Shown: positions 15,223-23,401 of the stretch, piece by piece
How the letters are laid out: each line of letters starts with the position of its first letter
How positions within the stretch are numbered: the first letter of the stretch is position 1
Source of the DNA: Chryseobacterium lathyri
GTDB lineage: Bacteria; Bacteroidota; Bacteroidia; Flavobacteriales; Weeksellaceae
DNA: 64,000 bases
Direction of reading: 5' to 3'
Assembly (NCBI RefSeq): GCF_003290185.1
Contig: NZ_QNFY01000007.1
Location: forward strand, 124,001 to 188,000
The notes under the pieces: model-generated
Seen by the model: the letters and a program-made list of their open reading frames with translations, nothing else
What the model was told of the DNA's origin: nothing
Databases searched by the model: none
Position numbers and translations under genes: made by a program

Positions 15223-17460
15223 TTAAGTTCTTGACTTTATCGCATCGTTGGCCGATTTCATTTCTCTTGCCTTTTTCAGTTTCTGGTTTCCGAAATTGTA
15301 GGTTACCCCGATGTTCAGGATTCTTGGATATTCGAAATTGACTACATTATTATAGCTGCCGTTAGGCTGTATTCCCTGTATGCTGTTATAGTTTTGGTTA
15401 AATACATCATACACTTCCGCTACGAAGGTCCAGTTGCCCATGATCTTTTTTAAGCTCACATCAAAGCTCTGTCTTACGCCTAATGTTCCGCTTTCAATTT
15501 TTACTTTGCTGCCGTAGTAATAATTAACTCCTAAAAACCAGTCCTTATTTGAAGAAAGACGTACCGTATTATTGATATTACCGGATATGTTGAAGTTTTT
15601 GAAATTGATTACATAAGGTTCAACTACTTCTGTCTGGCCTGCAACCGGAACCGAGGTAGGATCTTCCGTTACCGAGCCTTTATAGATGTTATATCCCAGG
15701 TTTACCGAATAATTGGTTGTCCAGATTTCCTTGAACCAGGATTTGTTCATTCCTAAGGTCAGTCCAAACTGTTTGTTGTCACCATAGTTCGTTCTTATAT
15801 ATCTTAAAAACCTTCTGGTAACAATTACCGTGTTTCCATTTTCATCCTTTTCCGGTCCGGTTACAGTTCCCTGCAGTGGTATTTGGTTGGAAGCATCTTT
15901 TACATAATTGAAGCTCAGGTTGGCAAAAAAAGCATTTTTGTACATATAGCTGAGTTCCTGATTGTAAAATTTAGAAGCCAGTACGAAAGGATTGTTCTGT
16001 GTATAGTTATTAGGCGTGAAATATGTTCTAGATGGATTCAGTTCCCAAAACCTTGGCCTTCTGATCCTGCTTGAAAAACTATAGGTAAGATTATGATCTG
16101 AACTGATGGCATAATTTAAATTAAGATAGGGAAGCAGATTGTTATAATTTCTGTCAAAACTTGTTTTACCAAGAATCTCGCCACTGCTTCTGGTCATTTC
16201 ATAACGCGTTCCTATTTTCCCTGAAAATTTTTCGCTTAGCTTTCTTTCATACGTAAGATACGCACCCAGGATTCTTTCTTTATAAATGAAATGATTGGTC
16301 TGATTCTCATTATTGATGATCACTCCATTTTCAATATCATCCTGTCTCGTATCATTATCCGTATTGGTGTGGTTGTAGCTTACTCCCATCAGCCATGTGT
16401 TGCCTTTTGCCGTCTTTTTCAGGTAGTCGATGTTCGCAGCATAATTATTAATGATCTGAGGAACTGACTGCTGCAGTGCACTGTACTTATTCTTCTTATC
16501 ATTATTGAGTGGGAAACTTTCATTTGTACTCATTTTGTCCCTGTTGAACCATAAATAAGAAACATTCGAAGTAAGTTTGCTTCCGATGGAATCCGTTTTG
16601 ATTTCATAATTCAGATTGAAAGAGTGATTTCTTGTCTGTGCGTTCTCATTGTTGACGGTTCTGTTAACAAGTGCGCCGTTTTGCCAGTTCGTTACATCAA
16701 GAATTGAATTGAAACTCTTATTATATCTCATGTTGTAGGTAAAACCTAAACTGTGATTCTTATTGATCTCGTAATCGATATTCACACTTCCACCCACATT
16801 CTTATTCGGATCATCATTATATCCCAAAGATTCATTTCTGAAAGTGGAATCTCCGTTCGATAAAGTATACCTTTCGCGGTCTGTCCAGCTTCCCGTATTG
16901 AAATTTGAATTCACAGACCATTTGTTTTTTCTGAAATTGAAAGAAGCACCTGCAGAAGGATTATTGTAGTAAGCCTGTTCATTGTTCATTTTCAGGGTTC
17001 CGTTGTAGCCGTCATTTTTCTTCTTTTTCATCACAATATTGATCACCCCTTCATTGGATTCTACCTGGTATTCACTTCCCGGTGTTGTAATTACTTCAAT
17101 TTTCTGGATATCTTCAGATGGAGTTCCCTTCAGCATTTCGATCAGAGCCTCAGCATCCATATTGGACTTTTTATTGTTGATGTAGATCACCACATCAGAT
17201 TTTCCCATAATCTTAAGAGATTTTCCGTCAATGCTTGAGATCATTGGAGTTTGTTTCAAAAGATTGAACGTATTGGTTCCCTTTGCAATAGGAGAAGAAG
17301 CTACATCATATATGAAACGGTCACTTTGCTTTTTGAAAACCTGCTTCTTGATATTCACAGCTTCAATATTTTTTACTTTCAGAGTATCCTTTGATTGCTG
17401 GGCAGCTGCTAGTCCGCTGAAAAATAAGGCGGCAATTAGAATATGAGTTTTCATGGTCAT
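15223..17460 (-). CDS. Outer-membrane beta-barrel protein (TonB-receptor-like), upstream paralogue
   Basis: A 745-residue protein with the same architecture as its neighbour at 12847: signal peptide ending SGLAAAQ, plug region with VFKKQSDRFIYDVASSPIAKG and KIEVITTPGSEY, a long barrel, and the tail ANDAIKSRT. It is the first gene of the pair. A -7 element TATCTTTG lies about 49 nt upstream of the start on the minus strand (17509-17516). The duplicates have diverged mostly in the barrel loops, as expected for ligand-contacting regions. Confidence 0.9.
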   Translation of the reverse strand: MTMKTHILIAALFFSGLAAAQQSKDTLKVKNIEAVNIKKQVFKKQSDRFIYDVASSPIAKGTNTFNLLKQTPMISSIDGKSLKIMGKSDVVIYINNKKSNMDAEALIEMLKGTPSEDIQKIEVITTPGSEYQVESNEGVINIVMKKKKNDGYNGTLKMNNEQAYYNNPSAGASFNFRKNKWSVNSNFNTGSWTDRERYTLSNGDSTFRNESLGYNDDPNKNVGGSVNIDYEINKNHSLGFTYNMRYNKSFNSILDVTNWQNGALVNRTVNNENAQTRNHSFNLNYEIKTDSIGSKLTSNVSYLWFNRDKMSTNESFPLNNDKKNKYSALQQSVPQIINNYAANIDYLKKTAKGNTWLMGVSYNHTNTDNDTRQDDIENGVIINNENQTNHFIYKERILGAYLTYERKLSEKFSGKIGTRYEMTRSSGEILGKTSFDRNYNNLLPYLNLNYAISSDHNLTYSFSSRIRRPRFWELNPSRTYFTPNNYTQNNPFVLASKFYNQELSYMYKNAFFANLSFNYVKDASNQIPLQGTVTGPEKDENGNTVIVTRRFLRYIRTNYGDNKQFGLTLGMNKSWFKEIWTTNYSVNLGYNIYKGSVTEDPTSVPVAGQTEVVEPYVINFKNFNISGNINNTVRLSSNKDWFLGVNYYYGSKVKIESGTLGVRQSFDVSLKKIMGNWTFVAEVYDVFNQNYNSIQGIQPNGSYNNVVNFEYPRILNIGVTYNFGNQKLKKAREMKSANDAIKSRT

Positions 17461-17780
17461 TATTTTTTTTGTGGTTTAATAGCTTGTATCTGTTATTATT
17501 TAACATAGCAAAGATATATAATAAAAACAGTATCATGCAATACAAAGTACTTAAAATATCTTTAACTTACATTTAACTTATTGATTTACAGTGATTAAAA
17601 TTTGAATTAAAATTTAAATACTTTTGAGTTTCTACATAATTAGACAATTCAATATGGAATTTTGTTACATCAGAGATTGAAAATTAATCAGATTTAAAAA
17701 AAAGTATGATGAAAAATTTAATAAAAGATGGATGTGTCTATTTTATGATTAATTTAGTGTAAACTAAAAATTAATAGCAT
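17461..17780. other. Intergenic region, 320 bp, divergent promoters
   Basis: Very AT-rich DNA between divergent genes. The minus-strand promoter of the barrel pair is at 17509-17540. A weaker element, TAATTTAG (7 of 8 matches), lies about 25 nt before the lipoprotein start at 17781. I see no coding frame or strong repeat. Confidence 0.5.
17509..17540 (-). promoter_or_regulatory. Bacteroidota-type promoter for the tandem barrel genes
   Basis: Read on the minus strand, TTG (17540-17538) is followed after 21 nt by TATCTTTG (17516-17509), an exact TAnnTTTG. It lies upstream of the start at 17460 with an AT-rich leader. Confidence 0.6.
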
Positions 17781-19559
17781 ATGAGAAAATTTTATCCTTT
17801 ATTGTTGTTATTATTGTTGCTATTTTCATGTAAAAATGAAACATATATAGACGTTGATGACAACAACCCAACCCCTGAATCTAATTTTAATTTTGGAAGT
17901 ACAGTACAGAGAAACTTTCAGGGAGTAGTGCTTGATACAGGCGGAAATCCTGTAAGCGGAGCAACGGTAACAATCGGATCGAGTACGGTTCAAACCAATT
18001 TCAAAGGTTTTTTTACTTTTAAAAATGCAGAGGTGAAGGAAAACTTTGCCCTGGTGAAAGTAACAAAATCCGGATTTGTAGACGGCTCAAGAGTAATGGT
18101 TCCTACGAGTGGAATAAACCGTGTAAATATTATGATGATCCCTGCAACCATAAAGGCAAGTATTAATTCAGGAACCACTTCTGCGGTTTCTTTACCTAAC
18201 GGAACAAAAGTAAAATTCGACGGAAGTTTCAAAGATACGAACGGAAATGCTTACAGTGGAAGTGTAAATGTTGCATTGTATCATTTAGCATCATCCAATC
18301 AGTATCTGACCGAATTAATGCCCGGTTCTCTCCTGGCAACCAACTCCGGAGGAAATGCAAGAATCATGGAAACCTTTGGAATGGTGCATGTTCAGCTTAC
18401 AGGAAGTTCAGGACAAAAATTACAGATTGCAAACGGGCATACTGCTGAAATGACAGTTCCCATTGATGCTTCACAAACTTCAATGTCTCCGAACACAATA
18501 CCGCTATGGTCATACGATGAAAATACGGGAATGTGGAAGGAAGAAGGTTCTGCAACGAAGGTTGGGAATACTTATGTAGGAACAGTAAGTCATTTCTCCT
18601 GGTGGAATTGCGATGCGCAGTTTCCCCAGGCTATCCTGAAAGTAACGGTGAAAAATCCTGCGGGGTTGCCAATGGTTAATACAAAGGTGAGTTTAAAAAG
18701 AAGCAGCCAGACCTATGAAACCTATGGAATGACAGATAATTTAGGTACAGTTACAGGAATTATTCCTGCAAATGAAACTCTTATTCTTAAAGTGTATGAT
18801 GTATGTAGCACGGTGGTTTATACTGCAAATGTAGCACCAGTAGTAGCGGGAAGTACCATGACGCTGCCTGATATTACAGTAACATCTACAGGAAATCAGT
18901 ATATAATACAGGGAAATTTGAAAACCTGTGCCAATACTGATGTTACGGATGGTTATGTGCTTTTGAGACCTGCGGCCGGAACCAACTATTTTCAGTACAC
19001 GTCAGTTCCGGTAAGCAGTACAGGTACTTTTTCATTTAATGTTTACTCATGTACAGCTAATCCACAATTTATTTTGGAAGGCTATGATTATACTAATTTG
19101 CAGACTTCAGGAGAAATTCCTTTTACAGCCAATTTACCGGTTATGAATTTTAGCAATCTTTCGGTTTGTAATTCGGTTAATGAATTTATCAGTTATAAAA
19201 TTGATAATCAAAATGTGAGGTACGTTTTGGGAAGTATGTATGCTCAATGGTCTGGTCTTACTCCAACTTCTCCCAATATGCCGGCAAAACAATTACGAAT
19301 TAATTCTGCATCACCTGCCGGAAATTCTTTCTATATGATTCAAAATAATATGCTTGGAGTTCCGGGAAGCTTTACTACAGATTATACTTTTGAGTTTTCA
19401 GGAGGATATTTCAATCCTACTACAGGAAATGTAGTGGTTCAGGTGACTAATTTCGGAGCAGTAGGAGCGTATATTGATTTTACGGTTAACGGAACTTATA
19501 CGGATACGAACGGAAGCCATACTTTCATAGCAAACGGACATGTTCTAAGAGATCTTTAA
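17781..19559 (+). CDS. Large lipoprotein with carboxypeptidase-like regulatory domain
   Basis: A 592-residue protein. A long leucine-rich signal (MRKFYPLLLLLLLLFSC) ends in a lipobox with Cys17 and is followed by an acidic stretch (DVDDNN). Residues about 40-115 form a CarboxypepD_reg-like beta domain (FQGVVLDTGGNPVSGATVTI, then FKGFFTF). Further Ig-like beta repeats include another GLPMVNTKVSLKR unit near 300. It is probably an outer-membrane or cell-surface lipoprotein with a structural or binding role. No catalytic motif is visible. It is monocistronic, with a terminator behind it. Confidence 0.75.
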   Translation: MRKFYPLLLLLLLLFSCKNETYIDVDDNNPTPESNFNFGSTVQRNFQGVVLDTGGNPVSGATVTIGSSTVQTNFKGFFTFKNAEVKENFALVKVTKSGFVDGSRVMVPTSGINRVNIMMIPATIKASINSGTTSAVSLPNGTKVKFDGSFKDTNGNAYSGSVNVALYHLASSNQYLTELMPGSLLATNSGGNARIMETFGMVHVQLTGSSGQKLQIANGHTAEMTVPIDASQTSMSPNTIPLWSYDENTGMWKEEGSATKVGNTYVGTVSHFSWWNCDAQFPQAILKVTVKNPAGLPMVNTKVSLKRSSQTYETYGMTDNLGTVTGIIPANETLILKVYDVCSTVVYTANVAPVVAGSTMTLPDITVTSTGNQYIIQGNLKTCANTDVTDGYVLLRPAAGTNYFQYTSVPVSSTGTFSFNVYSCTANPQFILEGYDYTNLQTSGEIPFTANLPVMNFSNLSVCNSVNEFISYKIDNQNVRYVLGSMYAQWSGLTPTSPNMPAKQLRINSASPAGNSFYMIQNNMLGVPGSFTTDYTFEFSGGYFNPTTGNVVVQVTNFGAVGAYIDFTVNGTYTDTNGSHTFIANGHVLRDL

Positions 19560-19580
19560 TCATCTAAAAGTAACTTAAAT

Positions 19581-19609
19581 AAAAAAGGGCCATTTTGGTC
19601 CTTTTTTTA
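19581..19609 (+). terminator. Intrinsic terminator
   Basis: An 11-bp stem with one G-U pair (AAAAAGGGCCA with TGGTCCTTTTT) runs into a T tract. It lies just after the lipoprotein stop and just before the convergent DUF3817 stop. Confidence 0.8.
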
Positions 19610-19619
19610 TATCACACTG

Positions 19620-19958
19620 TTATTCTCTGTCAAAACGGGCTAGTTTTTTGTCTATCCAGATGGTAGCAAAAGGGAAAAACGCGGAAATTAATGCAAAGAC
19701 ACTGTCTTCGTCATCCCACGTGTATATTTTTCTTATTACAGGTAGAAAGATCAGGTAAAGTGTAAAAAATAATCCGTGAATACTACCAATAGTACTGATA
19801 TATACGATTGGGACAACACCTTCAGGATCAATACGTATCCAGGTCATTGCGGTAAATAGAAAAAACCATGAAACGGCTTCTGCCAAACAGATTTGCTTAA
19901 ACCATTTAATGACTTTTTCCTGAGGATATTTTGAGAAAAACTTTTCGATGAAATTCAT
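19620..19958 (-). CDS. DUF3817 small membrane protein
   Basis: A 112-residue protein with three hydrophobic helices (CLAEAVSWFFLFTAMTW, PIVYISTIGSIHGLFFTLY, VFALISAFFPFATIWIDKKL). Length and the ending 'P(F/L)..F..D.K' fit the DUF3817 family, which often stands beside transport or housekeeping genes. The role is unknown. It is minus-strand, the same direction as nadD and recJ, but separated from nadD by an inverted-repeat element. Confidence 0.75.
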   Translation of the reverse strand: MNFIEKFFSKYPQEKVIKWFKQICLAEAVSWFFLFTAMTWIRIDPEGVVPIVYISTIGSIHGLFFTLYLIFLPVIRKIYTWDDEDSVFALISAFFPFATIWIDKKLARFDRE

Positions 19959-19974
19959 ATGGTAAGTATAAGGT

Positions 19975-20044
19975 AAGAATTAAAAGTCGAGAACTAGATT
20001 GTATTGTACCTAAATAACTTCTAAAGTCTGGCTTTTAACTTCTT
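19975..20044. repeat. Intergenic imperfect inverted repeat, 70 bp
   Basis: The left arm at 19975-19998 begins AAGAATTAAAAGTCGAGA. The reverse complement of the right arm (20020-20044) begins AAGAAGTTAAAAGCCAGA. Arms of about 24 nt match at most positions and enclose about 21 nt. It lies between the starts and stops of two minus-strand genes. There is no T tract suited to a terminator. Confidence 0.6.
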
Positions 20045-20054
20045 AATTGCAAAA

Positions 20055-20639
20055 TTACTTATAAAAACTGCTTCCGTCCAAATATTCAAACACTTCCGGA
20101 GGGAGCATTGGGCGTACATTTTTTCCCTCCTTGATCATATTTCTGATCTCAGTAGCAGAAAGTTCAATAACCGGAGCCTTAATAACCGAAATGTTTTCAT
20201 GCTGAAGATATTCAGAATCTTTCTTTTCTCCTTCAAAAACCCTTGGATAAACAATAATATGGTGATTTTTGATCAAAATATCGGAATTTTTCCATTTATG
20301 AAGACTGTCCAGGTTATCTTCACCCATAATCAGGCTGAAGGAACAGTTTGGATACTTTTCATGAAGATAGGTAAGCGTATCTATGGTATAACTTGGCTTA
20401 GGAAGTGAAAACTCTACGTTTGAAGCCCTCATCTTCGGATAGCTTTTTACGGCAAGCTGCACCATATCCAGTCTGTTGTGATCTTTCAGCAGCGATTTTT
20501 TATCTTTAAAAGGATTCTGCGGACTTACAACGAACCACAGTTCATCCATGTCGGAATTTTCCAGAATGTAATTAGCCAGAATTAAATGTCCGATATGGAT
20601 CGGATTGAAAGAACCAAAAAATAAGCCGATTTTTTTCAT
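20055..20639 (-). CDS. nadD: Nicotinate-nucleotide adenylyltransferase
   Basis: A 194-residue nucleotidyltransferase of the NadD family. The signature GSFNPIHIGH at 9-18 carries the HxGH ATP-binding motif. VVSPQNPFK, SLIMGEDNLDSLHKW and the C-terminal ISATEIRNMI (the ISSTxIR motif) complete the active site. It makes deamido-NAD+ from nicotinate mononucleotide and ATP in the cytoplasm. Length is normal. It lies 43 bp downstream of recJ on the same strand. Confidence 0.95.
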   Translation of the reverse strand: MKKIGLFFGSFNPIHIGHLILANYILENSDMDELWFVVSPQNPFKDKKSLLKDHNRLDMVQLAVKSYPKMRASNVEFSLPKPSYTIDTLTYLHEKYPNCSFSLIMGEDNLDSLHKWKNSDILIKNHHIIVYPRVFEGEKKDSEYLQHENISVIKAPVIELSATEIRNMIKEGKNVRPMLPPEVFEYLDGSSFYK

Positions 20640-20682
20640 GGATTGCAGGTAGCAGATGGTAAGTAACAGATAGCAGCTGTGG

Positions 20683-22395
20683 CTAGTCCCTGAACTTTAC
20701 ATCTTTTATATTCAAATAATGGGTTACATTTCCTTTCCAATGGTTTTCTTCTAAGGTAAAGGCAAGATCAAACTTTTTATTTTTAAAATCTTCTACATAT
20801 TGACCAAGCTTAAAGCCTACACATTCTATATTTCTACCCGTAGATTCCTGCTTGATGTAAAATTTCAGGTGATTGTTGTCTTTTCCCATTGTTTTTACAT
20901 ATCCGGACAGTTTTTGGTCAGTCAGGGTAAGAATAGGCTTCATATTGTGAGGGCCGAATGGTGCCAGTTTTCTATGGAAGTTGATGAATTCCCTGTTAAT
21001 CTCATCCACTTTGATCTCAGAATCTATCGTGATAGAAGGTTCCTGCTGGTGTTCCTGAATCTTTTCAGAAACTATTTTCTCAAATTTTATTTTGAAAGCC
21101 TCAAATTTATCCTTTTCCATCGAAAGTCCTGCAGCGGCATGATGTCCACCGAATTTCAGGAAATATTCAGAACACATATCAAGCGCTTCATGAACATCAA
21201 AATCAGAAACCGATCTTGCAGACGCTACCATTTCCCCATTGTTGCCGTCAGTAAATACCAAAGTAGGCTTATAATAAGTCTCAATAAGTCTTGATGCCAC
21301 AATACCGATCACACCTTTATTCCATTCAGGATGATAAACAATGGTGGAATATTTTGTTTGCTGCTGGGATTCAATAATCTGGTTCAAAGCAGAAAGCGTG
21401 GAATTCATATCAAGCTCACGTCTTTCGTCATTAAGGTCCATAATATCGCTGACGATCTGATTGGCATGTTTCAGGTTATCAGAAACCATCAACTCTACCG
21501 CAGCTTTTCCCTGGGAAATTCTTCCAGCAGCATTGATTTTCGGAGCAATTTCAAAGACAATATTTGAAATTTCAAAATGAGAAAGCTTATCTTCAGGAAT
21601 CAATAATCTTAATCCAAGATTTCTTGTTTTTCTGAGAACTTTTAATCCCATTTTAGCTAAAACCCGGTTTTCTCCGGTCATTGAGACAATATCTGCTGCT
21701 ATAGAAATAGCCAGAAGATCAGTTAGCTCAAACAGTTCGGCTTCAGGAATTTTATAGATGGTATTCAGTCCCTGGCAGAGCTTAAAGCCCACACCACATC
21801 CCGAAAGTTCTTTAAACGGATATCTGCAGTCGTTTCTTTTCGGATCCAGAACAGCTACTGCATTAGGGATCTCTTCACCAGGCAGGTGATGGTCACAGAT
21901 GATAAAATCAATACCCTTATCCTGGGCATATTGTACCATATCGGTCGCTTTAATACCGCAGTCTAGAGCGATGATCAGGGAAAAACCGTTTTCTTTGGCG
22001 AAATCAATACCCTCGGTAGAAATTCCGTATCCTTCAGAATTCCTGTCGGGAATATAATAATCTAGATATTTCTTCTCAACAATTTTGCTGAGGTAAAGGT
22101 ACATCAAAGCAACAGCCGTAGTTCCGTCTACATCATAATCTCCATACACCAGTATTTTCTCGCCATTTTCAATTGCAGTTGCGATACGTTCTACAGCTTT
22201 CTGCATATCTGCCATTAAAAATGGGCTGTGTATATCGTTGAGGTTGGGCTTAAAAAATTCTCTGGCCTTTTGATAATTGTCAATTCCCCTTAGAACGAGG
22301 AGTTTAGATTCAAAAGTACCAAAACCAAGTGACGAACTTAATCTGTCCACAACTTCCTCATCGGGTTCGGGCTTGTAAATCCATTTCTGACTCAT
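20683..22395 (-). CDS. recJ: Single-stranded-DNA-specific exonuclease RecJ
   Basis: A 570-residue DHH-family nuclease. DYDVDG at 86-91 and DHH at 168-170 provide metal ligands, ALDCGI lies near 144-149, and GGHHAAAG at 416-423 is the DHHA1 motif. The OB-like C-terminal domain ends the protein. It degrades single-stranded DNA 5' to 3' in recombination and mismatch repair. A TATTTTTG element lies only a few bases before the start (22400-22407, minus strand). If that is the promoter, the mRNA would be nearly leaderless. Confidence 0.95.
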   Translation of the reverse strand: MSQKWIYKPEPDEEVVDRLSSSLGFGTFESKLLVLRGIDNYQKAREFFKPNLNDIHSPFLMADMQKAVERIATAIENGEKILVYGDYDVDGTTAVALMYLYLSKIVEKKYLDYYIPDRNSEGYGISTEGIDFAKENGFSLIIALDCGIKATDMVQYAQDKGIDFIICDHHLPGEEIPNAVAVLDPKRNDCRYPFKELSGCGVGFKLCQGLNTIYKIPEAELFELTDLLAISIAADIVSMTGENRVLAKMGLKVLRKTRNLGLRLLIPEDKLSHFEISNIVFEIAPKINAAGRISQGKAAVELMVSDNLKHANQIVSDIMDLNDERRELDMNSTLSALNQIIESQQQTKYSTIVYHPEWNKGVIGIVASRLIETYYKPTLVFTDGNNGEMVASARSVSDFDVHEALDMCSEYFLKFGGHHAAAGLSMEKDKFEAFKIKFEKIVSEKIQEHQQEPSITIDSEIKVDEINREFINFHRKLAPFGPHNMKPILTLTDQKLSGYVKTMGKDNNHLKFYIKQESTGRNIECVGFKLGQYVEDFKNKKFDLAFTLEENHWKGNVTHYLNIKDVKFRD

Positions 22396-22503
22396 TTCAC
22401 AAAAATAAGGAAAAAAAATAGCATTTTGAAATGATTAAGGTTGAACTTGACTTACTGATTGTTGAAAAAAATATCTATCTTCGCGGTCCAAATTAAAATA
22501 ATC

Positions 22504-23316
22504 ATGAAAAAAATTACACTCTGCCTTTTATTCTTAGGCGCTATGAATGCTGTATCGGCACAGAAAATTAATCTTGGAAAGGCTGCAGGCGTTGTTTCTA
22601 AAGGAGCAAAAGCCCTTACCTTTACCAATGAAGACGCAGTAAAACTGTCAAAAGAATCGGTTGACTGGATGGATAAGAACAATCCGGTTGCAGGACCTAA
22701 AGATCCTTATACAGTAAGACTTAACAAGCTTTTCGGAAAACATAAATCTCAGGATGGACTTGCTTTAAACTATAAAGTTTATAAAGTAAAGGATATCAAT
22801 GCTTTTGCCTGTGCAGACGGAAGTGTTCGTGTATTTTCTTCATTAATGGATATCATGACGGATGATGAATTATTAGCAGTGATCGGACATGAAATAGGAC
22901 ACGTAAAGAATCAGGACACCAAAGACGCTATTAAATCTGCCTACCTGAAGGCAGCAGCACTGGATGCGGCATCATCAGCATCAGGAGCTGTAGCAACGTT
23001 AAATGATAGTCAGATAGGGCAGATGGCCAACGCTTTTCTGGATGCTTCACACAGCAAGAAACAGGAATCAGAGGCAGATACTTACTCTTATGATTTTATG
23101 AAAACTAATAACTATAACGTAGTAGGGGCGTATTCAGCATTCAAAAAACTGGCTTTGCTTTCGGAAGGAAGTACTCAGACTGGTTTTCAGAAAATGTTCA
23201 ACTCTCACCCTGACAGTGAAAAAAGAGCCCAGGCGATTAAGAAGAGAGCTGAAAAAGACGGTTTATGGAAGGATCCGGGAACAATTGCTATTCCTAAAAC
23301 GAAGCTTACCAAATAA
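22504..23316 (+). CDS. M48 family zinc metallopeptidase, exported
   Basis: A 270-residue protein starting at ATG 22504, giving the signal peptide MKKITLCLLFLGAMNAVSAQ. HEIGH at 129-133 is the HExxH zinc site, and ESEAD at 188-192 gives the third ligand Glu188, as in Oma1/HtpX/BepA-type M48 peptidases. There are no membrane helices apart from the signal, so a periplasmic location is expected. The likely role is quality control of outer-membrane or periplasmic proteins. It is divergent from recJ, with a promoter-like TATCTTCG at 22476-22483. Confidence 0.88.
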   Translation: MKKITLCLLFLGAMNAVSAQKINLGKAAGVVSKGAKALTFTNEDAVKLSKESVDWMDKNNPVAGPKDPYTVRLNKLFGKHKSQDGLALNYKVYKVKDINAFACADGSVRVFSSLMDIMTDDELLAVIGHEIGHVKNQDTKDAIKSAYLKAAALDAASSASGAVATLNDSQIGQMANAFLDASHSKKQESEADTYSYDFMKTNNYNVVGAYSAFKKLALLSEGSTQTGFQKMFNSHPDSEKRAQAIKKRAEKDGLWKDPGTIAIPKTKLTK

Positions 23317-23340
23317 TACAATCTTCAGTTAAAATAAAAA

Positions 23341-23368
23341 TTCCTCAAAGACAACTTTGAGGAATTTT
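23341..23368. terminator. Bidirectional terminator
   Basis: A 10-bp perfect stem (TTCCTCAAAG with CTTTGAGGAA, 23341-23364) with a 4-nt loop, then TTTTAATT. It lies between the convergent M48 and ABC-F genes. Confidence 0.8.
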
Positions 23369-23401
23369 AATTATATTGAGTTTTAATATGGTCTTAAAGA
23401 A

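Noticed and set aside
20640..20682. Short GTAGCAGAT/GTAACAGAT near-repeats between nadD and recJ
   Set aside because: Too short and degenerate to support as an element; may be a fragment of a dispersed repeat.
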